DNA of 64,000 nucleotides. It comes from Pleurodeles waltl. Taxonomy: Eukaryota > Chordata > Amphibia > Caudata > Salamandridae. Of this stretch, positions 22,541-35,930 are shown piece by piece. Position 1 is the stretch's first letter; each line of letters begins with the position of its first letter. Location of the stretch: NCBI RefSeq assembly GCF_031143425.1, contig NC_090437.1:1179214863-1179278862 (forward strand), written 5' to 3'. Under the pieces are notes generated by a model. The model saw only the letters and a list, made by a program, of their open reading frames with translations, was not told the DNA's origin and made no database searches. Position numbers and translations under genes: made by a program.

Positions 22541-24100
22541 CCCAAGGGAGTCTTAGGCTGCTTGTTCACACCTACCACTGAGAGTCAAGTGCAGAAGGAG
22601 TACTTGGCCCAATTGCTCAGGATCCATAGAAGGTCGGGCCCTGGAACATCAGGAGTCAAATGCATCAACCCCACGATTGGGCCCAGTAACCCCTGCATGC
22701 CCAGTAGGCAATTGAAATTGGTTTTGACAAGGAGATACTCAGCTATTCGCTTAGCAGTTCTCACCATATAAAGGAAGAACCTTGAAAGGCCATCTGCAAT
22801 GTCATGGTCAATCCCTGGTCTGTACTCCACTGTTCAGTCCATGCCCTGTGGTGAGGTGGACCACCTCAACTGTTTGGGGTTTTCCTCTCTAATATGCATG
22901 AGCCATCTGAGAGGTGTGTGGTCAATGTGAACCTGGAAATGAGTCCAAAAAAGGGTATGGTTTCTTTCATGGTTTGATTACTGAAGAAGCTAAAGCTTCC
23001 CCCTCTATGACCCTCCACTGTGGCTCTCTGGGTAGTAGTCATCTACTGATAAAGGGAGCTGGTTGATACTGAACCTCATTGTTTAACTGTGATAACACTG
23101 CCCCAGTCCTATGTTCTGTTTGAACCACAAATTATTTGATGAAATCAGGTGTCTCAAGTACAGGTGCTGGGAATATGCCTCCTTCAGGGTGTCAAAGGCC
23201 TTCTGACTCCCCTCCGTTCATGTAACTTTCTTTGGATGGTTCTTTGAAGTCAGGTCCATCATGGGGCTACAATGGTGCGATAACCTTTGTTGAGTCTTCT
23301 CTAAGTACTTTCAGAACAAGGAAAGCACTCACCTGAGTATGGGTTTGGGGACCTTTTCAAGTCATGATTGTCTGAATCTTGGGCTGGAGAGGTGTCACAT
23401 GTCCTCACCAACTTGGTTGTCCAGCTACACTACAGATCCCTGACCTATCTGTCACTTGCTGGTCTTGATAGTCAGCCTGCTTCTTGCAGGGTATAAAGTA
23501 CTTCTCCGAGGTGGGTCAGGTGCTCCTGATAGGTGAAGCTGAAGACAGGAATATCATCTATATGTTCTGCACTAAAGGTCTTAAGTCCAGACAGTACCCT
23601 GTTCACCAGCCTGTGGAAGGTGGCAGTGGCATTCTTCAATCCAAAGGCATTGCCTTAAATTGAAAGTGGCCTTCAGGAGTGGGGAATGCTGGTTGCTCCT
23701 TATCTCCCTTAGTGAGGGCAATCTGCCACTACTCAGAAGTCAGATCAAATGTGCTGAAATACTTGGCAACCATGAAAATTGTCAATGAGCTCACCAACCC
23801 TGGGAATGGATGTTTTTCAGTTTGTGATAAACTTAACAGCTCCGGGAAAGTAGTGTGCATCAGTCTTTATGATGGCATGATGCAGAACCTGAATTCTGGT
23901 GACCATATTCTGGTTTGGCCTTGGGCACCAGTGCACTGCTGAGCTGGCCTGGGGACCAATAAAGGGCTCACTCCCACTCAGGGACATTTTGGAAACGTAT
24001 TCCTTGATGCTGGCCCTTACCTTGTCTGACAAATAGGTAAGTTGCTACCAGTGTAAATATTATGAACACATCATTGGGTAAGTCTAGTTGTCAGTGAGAA
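22541..24100 (-). pseudogene. Ty3/gypsy pol remnant: reverse transcriptase and RNase H
   Basis: On the minus strand the frame 24032-23817 has a gypsy RT start (SDKVRASIKEYVSKM...VPRPNQN-like) with many changes. Near 23650-23485 the sequence reads FGLKNAT-like and HIDDIPVFSFTYQEHL, the RT motif C with the two catalytic aspartates kept. At 22830-22770 is MEYRPGIDHDIADGLSRFF, the classic end of gypsy RNase H. These enzymes copy the RNA and degrade the template. Multiple stops and frame changes inactivate it. No integrase follows at lower coordinates; LINE copy 2 begins there. Confidence 0.8.
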
Positions 24101-24595
24101 CAGCCCTACAAATGGCAGCAACAAATTGTGACCTTCTCTCTGTTGCTACTCTGTGGTATTGACTCACCTGGTTCCAAACGCAGGGACGACACTGGAGTCG
24201 GTGCTAGACCCCCACTACCTCCCAGGAAGAAGCTGGGCCCAGTGGCAACTTCTAGAGGGGAAGAGTAGAAAGGACAAAATAATAAAAGAGCACTTGCGGT
24301 ACAAGTTCTGCTCAGTGGCAGTACTAATCTGCATAACGGGGTCATCACTCTTGGGACCTTCTGGTTATGTTAAGGTGGATGTACACAGGGCCAGCACTTC
24401 TGATTTTTGTACAGAAGAAGCTATCCAATAGGAACAACAGGAAGAGGCAATTACCATCTATACATCACCTCCTCTAGACCAGTTATAGTACAGTTTCTTC
24501 ATAAAGAAAACATAAGAGCAGAATAACAGGTATTCAACTCTTGAAGAAGAACTTAAAATACTGGTTGGAGGGTGAACTCAGAATGTGATTGGAGT
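24101..24595. other. Unassigned interval upstream of the gypsy RT
   Basis: Probably gypsy leader or another repeat; short frames on both strands lack any known motif. Confidence 0.25.
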
Positions 24596-25145
24596 TACTG
24601 GCACTCTCAAGGCTGCACCCGGTACATGCATTGGCACCAGGTACATGCATTGGTGTCGGGAACACTCACAATGGAAATTAGAAGCAAGGTTGCTCTAGGT
24701 ACATAGGGTTGAAATTTACACAAACTCTCAAGGTATGCTAAAGACCTGGTTACTCCCGGAAATAGGCTACACAGAACTGGGTGATACTCAGACCAAGGCT
24801 ATATTTGGCACAAGGTTGGAGTTACAGACATTCTCAAGGTTGTAATCAGTACATTGGCTAGAACTTGGAGCAAGGCTGTACTAAAAACAAGGTCACTCTC
24901 AGCACAAGGTTGGAGTTACTAACACACTCTGAAAGTTGTGCTCAAAACATTGTTTGAAGTCAGGGAAACTCTCAAGGTATGCTAGAAACAAGGTTACACT
25001 TGATACACAAGTTGGAGTCAGGGATACTCCCAAGATATGTTAGAAAACAAGGTTAAAGTCTGTACATACATTGGAGTCGGGAACACTCCAAAAATATGCC
25101 AGAAAAACAGGCTACACTCAGTACATAGATTGGAGATACAAGGTT
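24596..25145. repeat. Degenerate tandem repeat, unit about 60 bp
   Basis: The words TTGGAGTCAGGGA-ACTC, CAAGGTATGCTAGAAA and CAAGGTTACACTC recur in the same order through the block. In the last units, TTGGAG falls near 25012, 25071 and 25130, so the period is 59-60 bp. Earlier units are more diverged and of uneven length. Confidence 0.7.
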
Positions 25146-26010
25146 TATTCAGCAGACACTCCAATCCATTAGCAACACAGTTCTGGAGCCAAAGTTTGGA
25201 AAGAGGGTCTGGAGCCAGGCCCAGCAAGAACACTGAAGGCTAGAGTCTTGAAGGGAATTACAGACATACCTGAAACTAATACTAAGGCTTAGCACACACA
25301 AACCTGGAGGTAAGTACTTAGCCTGGGCAAGTACTTTCAATTGGAGTTCAAAGATGGCAGACAGGTCGATATAAGAAGCTCAAGAAGAGGCGGAATCGTA
25401 GCTCATGTAGAAAGACACTGGAAGTGTCAACAAAATTAGGATCTTGGTGTCAACAGGAAGGCTTTGAAGGCTAGAGTGCTGGGCGATTACAGGATTGATG
25501 AAAGTCTGCCCAACTCTGGAGATAAGAGCAGGAACGAAGCATGTGCTTGACAGGAATGCAGATAGATCTGGGCAAGTCAAGAAGTGAGTGCAGAGAAGTT
25601 GCTTGCAGAGGACTGAGATGGGTGCAAGTGCAGGTCAGGGTACAGGTACGAGGCCAATCCCAGATGCAGGCTCCAAGGGGTTATTTATACAGGAACCAGC
25701 AGTGTTCCAGAGAGGCACATGTCCCCATGGAATCTTCCTATGAACCTGGGGAAAATTAGGTGTTCCATACAATGGATATGAGGCCTAACAAGCAGCAGGT
25801 GCAAACAAAAATTGACAATAAGTACACTGGAACCTAAGTGCATGATGATACATTCCAGTGGTTCACAGTTGAAACATGACTATCCAAAATAGGCAAGTGA
25901 TATCTGCTGGTGCTAACTAGTCTAAACTTCCAGAGTAATGGAACTGAAGGACCAATAGTTCAGGCCTTTGGGAAGGACAAAGCCATGGAGCACTCAACAC
26001 AGAAAGGCGC
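25146..26010. other. Unassigned interval
   Basis: The sequence is mildly GC-rich and repeat-like (GGGTACAGGTACGAGGCC, GGGGTTATTTATACAGGAACC) with no coding signal. It may be untranslated retroelement sequence. Confidence 0.25.
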
Positions 26011-29000
26011 CACAAATCAAATCAAATCAAACATATTTATTAAGCACTGCTATTCACCCCAGGGGCATCCAGGTACTGTACTGCGGTTTCAGTCAAAGAG
26101 CCAGGTCTTGAGTCTCTTCCTGAATTGGTCCAGCAATGGTGCAGTGTGGAAGTGGAGAGGCAGGTCATTCCAGGCTTTGGCGGCGAGGTAGGACAAGGAG
26201 CATCCTTGGATGTGGCTGCGGCCAATGTGCGGTGTCTGAGAGAGGATGTGCTGTATTGAGCATAGGTTTCCGGTCAATATTTGGAATATCAGGCAGCGGT
26301 TGAGATAGACTGGACGTTGGTTGTGGAAGGTCTTTGTAGGTGTGGGTAGAGAGCTTGAAAAGGCATCTTTCCTGCATGGGGAGCCAGTGGAGGGCTCTTA
26401 GGTGTTGGGTGATGTGTGTTCTCCTGGGCAGGTTGAGGATCAGTCTGGCTGCTGCATTTTGGGTAGTCTGGATTCTTTATATGAGAAGGTGGTGGTGCTG
26501 GTATAGGCAGCGTTGCTGAGTTAATTCAGCTGGTGAGGAGGGCCTGCATTACAGTTTTCCTAGTGTTGATGGGAAGCTATCTGACAATTTTCCAGAGCAT
26601 GTGGATCATGCGGAAGCAGGCTGCGGAGACAACGTTGGCCTGTCATTTCATGGAGAGTTCACTGTCCAAGATGATACCGAGGTTATGGGCGTGTTCTTTC
26701 GACGTGGGGGTTATTATGTGCTGTGTTGGCCACCAGGAGTCATTCCGGAGGGCACTGTGTCTGGCGAAGAGCAGCACTTCCGTTTTGTCTGTGTTGAGTT
26801 TCAGGCTTGTCTTTCATCCATGTTGCAACATTCTTCATGCAGTTGTGGAAGTTGGTCTTTGCCGATGTGGAGTCCTCTGAGAGGGAAAGGATGAGCTGTG
26901 TAATGTTGATATGATGGGATCTGACAATGTCTGTGAGAGGTTACATGGAGATGTTGAAGAGGGTAGGGCTGAGAGATGAGTCTTGGAGTACGCCACAGAT
27001 GGCGTGCTTGGGTTGTGAGGAGAAAGGAGGGAGGCTGACTCTCTGGTTGTGTCCCGTGAGGAAGAACGCATCAATCTGAGCGCATTGTCAGTGATTCTAT
27101 ACCATCATAGTTAATTGATGAGTGTGCGGTGGGAAACGGTGTTGAAAGCTGCGGAGAAGTCCAGGAGAAAGAGGACGGCTGACTCTCCTCTGTCAAGTAG
27201 AGCTTGGATTTCTCCGGGAACGGGAGGAGGGAGAAGGGGCCGTAGTTCTGAAGCTTGCTGGTGTCAGCCTACGGTTTCTTGAGGGGGGGTCTGACCTCAG
27301 TGTGTTTATATGCATTGGGAAAGGTGGCTGTCGTTATCGAGGCATTGAGGATGAAGGTGAGCTGGTCGCTTATCCTGGTGCTCCCGAGGATGAAGAGTCA
27401 ATGGGGGCATGGGTCAGTGGGGGCTCCTGAGTTGACGTCAGGGTGGTCATTTTCATTGTGCTTAGCTGTTCCCATGCAGTAAACAGGTGTTTGGAGATTG
27501 TGGTTGATGGGTTGCCAAGGCGGTCGGAGGGTTAGGAAATCAAATTTCTGCTGATGGTTGCTATTTTGTTGTCTAAAGTAATCGGCAAGTGCATCACAGA
27601 GTTCCTGTGAGGGCGGGATAGAGTTCTGTGTGACTGATGGGCAAGTGAATACTCTGATGATGGTGAGGAGTTCCATGGTTTGGGTGAAGCTGTTCTCGAT
27701 CCAGAGTGTAAAGGCCTCTATTTTTGCAACTTTGAGTTAGAGGGCTGACTTGTAGATGGTACGGTTAGTGTTGTTTCTGCTGGTTCGCCAACTTCTTTCC
27801 AGTTGTTTACATTTGCTTTTGGATGCTCTGAGTTTGGGTGTATACCAGCTGGCTCGTTTGGTGGGTCTGTGTGTCCTGAGTAGTGTGATGGGGGCAACAT
27901 GGTTGATTGTGTTGGTGACCAAGGCATTGAAGTTCTCTACTGTTTAGTCCAGGTTGGTGATTCTGTTGGGCTGCAAGGTGCTGAGGGTATTGGTCAATTA
28001 TTGCTTTGTGACCTTGGTCCAGCAGAGGTATGGGTTGTATGTTGGTAGGGGGAGGTGTGCGGGGAACCGGTGAGGGTGAAGTGTACTATAGAGTGATCCG
28101 TCCTACTGGGTTCTGATGTGTGGCTATATCTGAATCTGTTGCTGGGTGTGAAGATGGGGTCTAGCATATGTCCTGCTTTATATGTGGGGTCAGTGACTAT
28201 CTGTTTGAGGCTGATGTTGTCTAGTCTTTTCAGCAGGTTGGTAGTGTTTGTGTCTCAGGAGTCATCTAGGTGGAAGTTGAGATAGCCCAGGAATTTGTAG
28301 TGTTCTGATTTGACGGTGAGCGGGGTAATGAATTAGTGTTACTGAGGCCAGTTCTTGGTCCTGGTGGTCTGTAGATGAGAGTTCCTTTGATGTTGATTCT
28401 GGCGTCGGCATGGAGCTGGAAATTCATCTGTTCCATAATCGGAGTTGTGTCATCATTGGTGATGGTGCATGTGATTGATTCTTTGTGTATGGTGGCGAGG
28501 CCCCCTCCATGTCTGATGATGCAGTTGCGGTGTTTCATCTTGAAGCCACTAGGGGTTGCTATAGCAATTTCTGGGGCAGATGCTGGGAGGAGTCAGGTAA
28601 TGAAGGCCATGTCCAGGGCAACAGTGGAGATGGAGTCCCAGATTTTGGTGGCATGTTTGGAGAGTGATCTGGCATTGATCAGGATTCAGTTGAGTTGGAC
28701 CAGCGTGGTGTCAACATCTGGGGGTGGAGTGGCCTTGTTCAATGTGTGTTGATAGGTGTTGGGGTGGCAGAGAATCTGCAGTAGATGCAGGTGAAAGGTT
28801 CTTCTGTGGAGCAAGGTGATCTGAGGTAGCAGTTGTTATTGTATGCATGATCCAGGGCACAGAGTTCTTCATCGGAGTACCCATGAGAGTGTGGAGGTGG
28901 CTGGGATCCTGGGACTGGGCATGGTATGGGCATGAAAGGGCAAAAACGGGCTTGCATTTGGCACACCAGAGGTGCACCCGCTATGCATGTCCACTACACA

Positions 29001-29240
29001 GCCATGCTGCGGTCTCCATAAAGTAGCCCTGGGAAGTGGGTCGAGCTGTCCTGGGGGCAGGAGGGCAGGGGCCTGGGTGGCGGGAAAAGATGGAGCAGGA
29101 GACACTGTGCAGGAAAATTAGCAAACAGGGAAGAAAAAGGAGACAGAAAAATGGCAGAAAAAACAATCAAGCAATCCTTAGCAAAAGCAGTCACACAAAA
29201 GGAATGACATGAAGCTGGCGAGCAGTGACTAACACACATA
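26011..29240 (-). mobile_element. L2/CR1-type LINE, copy 3, nearly full length but decayed
   Basis: The 3' end at 26011-26032 is an ATTTG array (CAAATCAAAT on the plus strand), inserted after the same CACAAA word as copy 1. Going upstream on the minus strand are the tail domain, RT, linker (TPPSQELCDALADYFRQQ-like, near 27600), endonuclease (RHGGGLATIHKESI, TLIYRPPGPRTG, near 28400) and a 5' leader similar to that of copy 2 (28700-29240). Frame changes are frequent. Confidence 0.85.
26100..28700 (-). pseudogene. LINE ORF2 pseudogene (copy 3)
   Basis: Pieces of endonuclease (28538-28266), linker (27676-27398) and C-terminal tail (26377-26089) lie in the right order but in different frames. 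Homology to copies 1 and 2 is continuous. Not functional. Confidence 0.8.
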
Positions 29241-29289
29241 GAGCACAAGATTGAGTCATGATACTCTGCCAATGTAGGGGAGAACACTA

Positions 29290-30680
29290 CTCCCTCCACA
29301 GACTCATTCTTGCCATTGTGGGATATGAATCTGGGAGAAGTTATTCACTCCATCAGTACCCATGAGCATGGCCATGTCTGCTTCTCAGAGTGAAGCTTAA
29401 GATGGTTGACATGAGTCACACTGTGGGGGGTCACTGCGGGTACCAAGATCCACCAGGTAGGTGAATTACCCATCTTCTCCACTACTGGGCAGTGCCAAGT
29501 TTATTTGTTCTAGAGGGCCCTGAGAGTCACAGGCTCAGCAACCCACACTTTTTGACCTGATAGGTACTCTACTAAAATTGTGTTTTGGTCAAAGCAGTGC
29601 TTGGTCAGCTCCTGACTGGACTCCAAGTTCTTATTAGCCGTTTTTATGTTCTTAGTCATAGTGGCTTGTTTGGGTTCCTTGAGAGGCTTCTCCCAACCTT
29701 ATTGGTCAAGACTTCAGTTATCTCTGACAGCATACTCATACAATTGTATAATGCCCAATCCCTTTTGTGGTACCTCCGTGTAGAGAAATAAAAGGCATGG
29801 AAGTAGGACAACCCACTTCTTAAACAGTTTCTCAGACAACCCCATAGTCATGTATTTTAAGGTCTTGTTGAATATCTCCAGGGATCATTGGTTTGGGAAT
29901 GATGAGGAGCCCTCTAGTGCCTTAATTGAGACATCTACAAAGCCAACACTGGATTCTAGTGATTCATAGTATATGTCCCAGAATGCTTCCATTACTCTTC
30001 AGAAGTGAGGCCAATCTTTTGGACAAGGATATACTTCATGTGAGTGTAGGAGCTCGCTACCCCCTCTTCTAGGGACAGGCGTGTATCCTTCCCCTACATT
30101 GGGATCAATTGCCACAGTAGGGCTTCCATTACTGTTGACCCACCCTTTGCATTCTTAATGCTTTTTCATAGGAGGTGACCAATTTGTCAATGCCATCCAT
30201 CACCACACATGCAAGACACATCCACATTGATCTTTTTCAGACCCCAGGCATCCTAAACTGGCCTTCTTGTCCTCCAAGGTTAGTGTATTTTTTTAAGAGT
30301 GTGAGTTTCTTATCCTCCAGTGCAATGGCTGCCAGTCTGACTTGTAACCTCCCTTGCTAATTGCTTGTCACTGAGCTCGAACTGGTCATTTCAGAAGGGC
30401 TTTTGCTGGCGGAGCCTGCTTTACTTTCAGCCCTGAATGGTACATCTGAAAACTCATTTTGGGACATGTGGTCCTCTGCCCTTTCATCCATTGCTTCATC
30501 CTCAGAAAGGATCTGTGCTTGATAGGTTTCTTCCCAGGCCTTGAATGCCCTTTCATAATCTGCCATCCTGTCATCTGGCTCAACTTCATTTGCCTGTCTC
30601 TGAACAGGGTCTCCCACTGCACCACTCTGAGAGTTGTCAGGGTAGCCAGATCCATCATCCTGTTCCCTTACACTTCTTAA
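29290..30680 (-). pseudogene. Ty3/gypsy remnant: gag-like end and integrase
   Basis: On the minus strand a gag-like acidic frame (30617-30357, DYERAFKAWEETYQAQI) leads into ALEDKKLTLLKK, a charged stretch like those near the end of vertebrate gypsy gag proteins. Further on, near 29860-29740, the sequence reads KWVVLLPCLLFLYTEVPQKG, which fits the gypsy integrase motif before the C-terminal domain. It then reads YLSGQKVWVAEPVTLRAL and ends near 29400 with VNHLKLHSEK-like residues. Protease and RT are absent between them. Several stops make it inactive. The gag call is weaker than the integrase call. Confidence 0.6.
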
Positions 30681-30879
30681 AAGGAGCAGACATTTGAATC
30701 AAAAGTAATTTGTAAAATATAACAATTGTCTAGTCAAAGACCTGATACCAATTGAAAATAAAAATAACAAAAATCAATACTTGCTTTCAGTTCAATTAAG
30801 GGATGTTTAATTTCCAACTTGAGTGCTGAGTGATACTGCTTAACATAAGTTCTGAAATCCACCACTGAAAAGTAATTTG
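30681..30879. other. Short AT-rich spacer
   Basis: Nothing recognisable beyond AT-rich sequence. Confidence 0.3.
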
Positions 30880-33335
30880 AGAAAGTGGATTATTAGGTTG
30901 GGTGGACGGTAGTCCAACAAAAGGAATAAAGTCACTATTCTAGTTAGGTCCAGTAAAGGTTTCAGTAATTTAAGCCTCAACTCAACCCTTAGTAGTTGTG
31001 CCACAAAGCACACAGGCTCAACATAAGGAAATGGGAAACCATTTAAAAGTACCTACACACTTAAAAGGTCAAAAGCAAAACACAATACAAAGCCACTCAA
31101 ATTTATAAAAATAGAGAATAAATGAATGAAGAAAATTACATCAAAATGACAAAATCCATTAAGGGGAATCATTGATATGACTTTTTATAATTCTAAATGA
31201 AAATACAGCCAGAAAGCAGAAAGCACCAACTGTGGTCATCAGGTTGCACTTCACTGTTGCCTACGTGAGATTTAGGACCCAAAGCAATGGAGTGTGGGTT
31301 AGGTTCAGAAACCAGGCATGACCTCGTCAGAAGTTGTACTTTCTAAACCAGTCTCTGAAATGGAAGTCAAAATTCATCAGCAGGGAAAGGCAGCAGGCTG
31401 TCGCTGAGAAGGGCTCCATGAGGCCAGATAGCTGTTGGATGACTGGTGAAGTCATTGACTTTTGGTAGGAAAGCTCTGCATGAGAAATTTTAAATGTGTG
31501 CCCAAGGAACATCCCTCACCAGCCAAATTCTTTTGGCCCTTTCACCCGGTGAACTTAGTCACGTTTTTGGAGCATGAATCCCTCCAGCAGTTCAAGCATC
31601 CAGTTTAGCTGAATAAGGCTCAACAAGGCCAGATATCTTCTATGCAATGTCCTGCTGAAATAATTTGCTGCTGTGGAGAAGCACTGAGTGGGAGCAACCT
31701 AAATCTTTGGCACATCAGCAATGCCTCTTCATTGGATTGACTTGGCAGGTTTGTCCAAGTCCTCTGGAGGTAATTGGAGCTTAAAAGTTACAGGTTTTTC
31801 AAAATGTTAGGAGGAGTACACTTTGACAGAGCGAAGGGTCCAAAGACCTCAGTATTAGCACTTGGGGGTCATGACTCACTCGAGCAAAAGCCACCAGCAG
31901 GGTCAGTGCAGGTCCAGTTGGAAACAGTCACCTGGCCTCTTCAGGAAAATGGCTTCTAGCAGCATGCTGTGTCCCTGTATCTTAACAGAAGGCAGACATC
32001 TGACCCTTGGAGTCCACTTCTTTGTCCTGGGTGCCATTAGGTTCAGGTCCAGTCTTCCAGGTCTCTACATAAGTCGCAACAGCGTGTCCAGTTCTTCTTC
32101 TGTCTCCCACGGGTCCAGTAGTATTCTGAAGAAAGCACCTATGGGTGCTACATTTATTCCTTGCACTATCCCATGGGTGAGGGTGATGCTTGTCCACTCC
32201 CTAACCAATAGAGAAAAACTTATCCCTGTAAAATAACCCTCTTCTGTAGCACTTATCCCACACTGCCCCTCTGCCTAAATCCAAGATGATACAATCCTTA
32301 TCCCTTGTGCAGCGGCTGTGTGTGCACCCCAGAGGTATGGCCAGGAAAATGGGGAACTACTCCATTTTGGTCACTTCAGACCAGTTCTGGAGGCACCTAC
32401 TCTCCCACTCACTGGAATTGGTGTCTGTCTGGCTATTTGGAAAAATGTGAATCCTGCTCAGATGTCAGCTATAATTTGGCTGTGACAGGGCACATCTATC
32501 TGAAGTTATTCAAGTTCCTGGACACAGCCCAGATGATCATCCTTTTAGAATAACAGAATACTTTCCCATATCCAAGGCCCTCTATCAGATCTGTTGCATG
32601 ATCACACCTCTTTAAGGGGGCTTTTCAGCAGCCAAGTGACAGTTGGGAGCTCATGCAAATAGGCTTTCCAAAATATGTACTATAAATCTGTCTACACGAA
32701 TGAATTGTTAAATAGTACAAAAAAAAAAAGAAACGTGCAGGTATTTCCTAGCCAGAGGTAACATTATGAAATTTAATATGGTATCCCAATGTTTTCCTAT
32801 TTAACAGCTAACCCTGCTACAGTGAAAATGGCTTTTGGTGGCCTTTTTTACTGTAAGGGCATTATTAAAATTAAACATTTACATGTCCTAGTTTTAAATA
32901 CGATGCATCTTGCCTTATAGGAACTTAGGCATGACTTGTGAATATTTTAGGGTTTAGGCCTGTCAAAAAGGGGATATTCTGACAAGTCGAATTTGCAGTT
33001 TTAAAACTACACAGACAGGCAACAGTGGTAAGTCTGTCATTATTTTTGCACTGTCACTGTAACAGGATGCCAATGTGTGCTACAGTTGGACTATCGACAT
33101 TTAAGTTACAGACCCTGGGTACACATTTTGTATAATAAAAAAGGCCTTATAGATAAGTTGAATATGTCACTTATGAGTGTAGCCAATATTGACATGTTTC
33201 AGGAGTCCGAGCACATGCACTGCAGCCTGCCTGGCTAACAGAGTCTCCATGCACAGAGCCAAATAATCAGCAGCACCAGTCCAGAAAATGATTATAGAAA
33301 AAGAGTTATTTTCCTACAACCCTGTATCTTGTCTT
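30880..33335 (+). repeat. Diverged LTR-like repeat related to family L, copy 4
   Basis: The order of landmark words follows copy 1: a CACACAGGCTCAACATAAGG leader, an AT-rich block, and, near the end, TTTTAAAACTACACAGACAG and TTACAGACCCTGGGTACACA, then GAATATGTCAC...AGCCAATATTGACATG. It is too diverged for clear ends and has no coding domain. The similarity is by eye. Confidence 0.45.
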
Positions 33336-35930
33336 CCTTAACTCCTCCTCTCTCCTTTTGGAGGAAGCAAAAGCAGTTTACTATATTTCACTTGTTAGTG
33401 CCACATGGATTACACTGGTGTTGCCACATAAAGTGCTAAGTAGTTAGAGGTTCCTCTTTTTACATGTTTTAGGTGGAAGAGTCTATTCTCCATTAGAAGC
33501 ATGTCAAGCAGGGTTCAGATCGAGCCAACACATTAAAGGATATACCTACTTTTTGGAAATGACTATCTTTTGTGTGATAATCACCCAGATTGTTGCCTTT
33601 ACTACCCTGTTTTTGCTGAGCCAATTTTTGTTTACTTTAGAACAATTTACTCTTGCTAACCAGTGGTACAGTGCTTGTGCTCTCCCTTTCAAGCATGGTC
33701 AAATTGGTATACACCTAATTGGTGCATTTATTTAATTTACTGATAAGACCCTAGTAATTGGTACTACATGTACTCAGGGCATGTAAATTAAAGGATACAA
33801 GTGGGTTCCCACACTCATTTTGTCATCCCCTAAAGTAGCACTGTAAAACATGTCTTGGACCAGCAACTTACGTTCTGTAGAGCAGTTTTACAACTGACAT
33901 TTTCACCAAGTGAATCAACCATTTGCCTGACCTAAACCTTCTTTTTTATTACTTAGAAGTCACCTTTAAGATATGTCCTAAAGGTCAACAGATCAGGATG
34001 GATGGTATTTAAAAAGTAGAATATGTGTACTTACGTTTTACATGGTCTGTTATTGAATAAATCCTAAAGTAATTTTCATTATGGCAAGGCTAACACTGGG
34101 GTAACTTATTAAATTTAATAAGCAATCATTCCAGTTTGGTAACAGCAAGGAAATACATCTCTCACTCATTTGAATTTTAATTTAAAATACCTTTTAATGG
34201 TAAAGTCAGATTTTAAATTACTGTTTTGAAAATGCCATTTTTGGAAAGTTGCCATTGTTCTGACTAAACTAAATGTGCCTTTCTACCAGTGTCCAGAATC
34301 ACATGACTGTAAACGGTTGTCCTATGGTGAGATGTGTGTTCCTTCCATACAGGGGATAGAAGGGGCTTGGGTGTGGGATGGGTGTTCCTCTCCTAAGTAA
34401 GATGACCTAGGGGTTGTACCTAGTCCTTCTTGAACTTCAAACTTTAACTTGAGGGCTATACTTCTGACTTCAGAAGATGCGTGCCCTGGCACTGGCAGTT
34501 ACAACTCACACCTGGGCCTCCCTATTCTTTGCTTCAGTAGCCAGGCTGGCCTAGACCGAGGGAAAAGGGAAGAAATTACCCGAATTAGTTTAGGGCTAGA
34601 CAAAGTGGGTTTTTCCACCCACGGGATGGCACTGAGTTTAAAAGTGTCAGCCCAAGAACCTCTCATCAGAACAATACTGGAACTGTGGAGACTCAAAAGA
34701 TAAACTGTCTCACTATTTAAATCACTATTTAAAGCCTGATGGAAGAGTGGACCTGTTTGCCTAGAACCCAGGACCCTAGAAGTGACACGCTGCCAGAAGT
34801 CTTTCCCTGCAACTGCCCAGTTGATCAGTACCAACTGGACCTGCCTGGACCCTGTTAGTAGCCTCTGCTGGAGTGAGTCCCAAATGCCACGTGGTGCCTT
34901 CCAGGCCTTGCGTCATTGGCTAGGGTTAGAGTGTACTCCTACAACCTTAAAACTGCAAGAACTGGCCTTAAAACTGCAAGGACTGGACTCCAGGTGAAGA
35001 ACCAGAGGTTCCAAGCTCTCTGTGTCAAAAAGAAAACTCCCCAGTTCCCTCGCATATGTGAAAGGAAGTCACTGAGGGCAGTGCAGAAACTTTACCTGAC
35101 TACAAACAAGATCTTCCCAGACAGACCCTGGACTTTTGTGCACGGAGTTCCTTGCACCAGGCAACGGCTACTGAGCATTGACCATCAACTCAAAGTTCCA
35201 CTCATCAACCAGTGACCACCTTGCAGTCTTCCAGCTAACGCAGGGTTCTGACTGAGGCCTGGGATTTCAGCAACTCGCTGTTGATGAACCCCTCTTGGAA
35301 CCCAATCATGGAAAACCTAGTTGAAGAAACCTTCTCTAGTGAAACAGGATTAAATAAGAGGACTAACTTTCCATTTGGACATACCTGGTCCCTGTATCTG
35401 ACCCATGCTCCACTGCGGTCTGCATTAATGTTTGACTTTGACCCAGTTCAGAATGATCAGATAATCAGAAACAGTACTTTGTTCTTTTTGGCAATTCTTC
35501 TGAAAATTTAAATAATCAAATATCTGGTTCTACTTGTTGGATGTTTATTATTTTAGTGTAATTCTAGTAGGGATTTTTCCTGTACTGTATTTTCACTTTA
35601 GTACTGTTTGAGTGCTGCATAAATACTTTACACATTGCTTCTAAGTGAAGTCTGACTGCTTTTGCACCAACAAAGGCTTAAGCACAGGTTTATTTATTGA
35701 CATTTTTGCTTATTACTTAAGTGCTGCTCTCACTCCACTCAATAATAACCCAATTTCTTACAGTACTGATGCCACCCAACAGGGTTCTTTAGCAAGTTGT
35801 TTATGGATTAAAGGTCTCCATGGGTTCAGAGAAATCAGAGTAATTATCCGGAAGATGACAGGCTATATCACATGCTTTCCTACTTGTGAGTAGTATTTCA
35901 TAGAAATATTAAAGCACTTCCAATAACTGA
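33336..35930 (-). repeat. Diverged LTR-like repeat, opposite orientation, copy 5
   Basis: Words such as GAAAATGCCATTTTTGGAAAG, CAAGGCTAACACTGGGGTAA and TACTTTACACATTGCTTCTA occur in the order expected of family L read backwards. No target duplication was found. Short frames here resemble nothing known. Confidence 0.4.

Noticed and set aside
24596..25145. A protein-coding repeat domain
   Set aside because: Units are not multiples of three throughout and stops occur in all frames.
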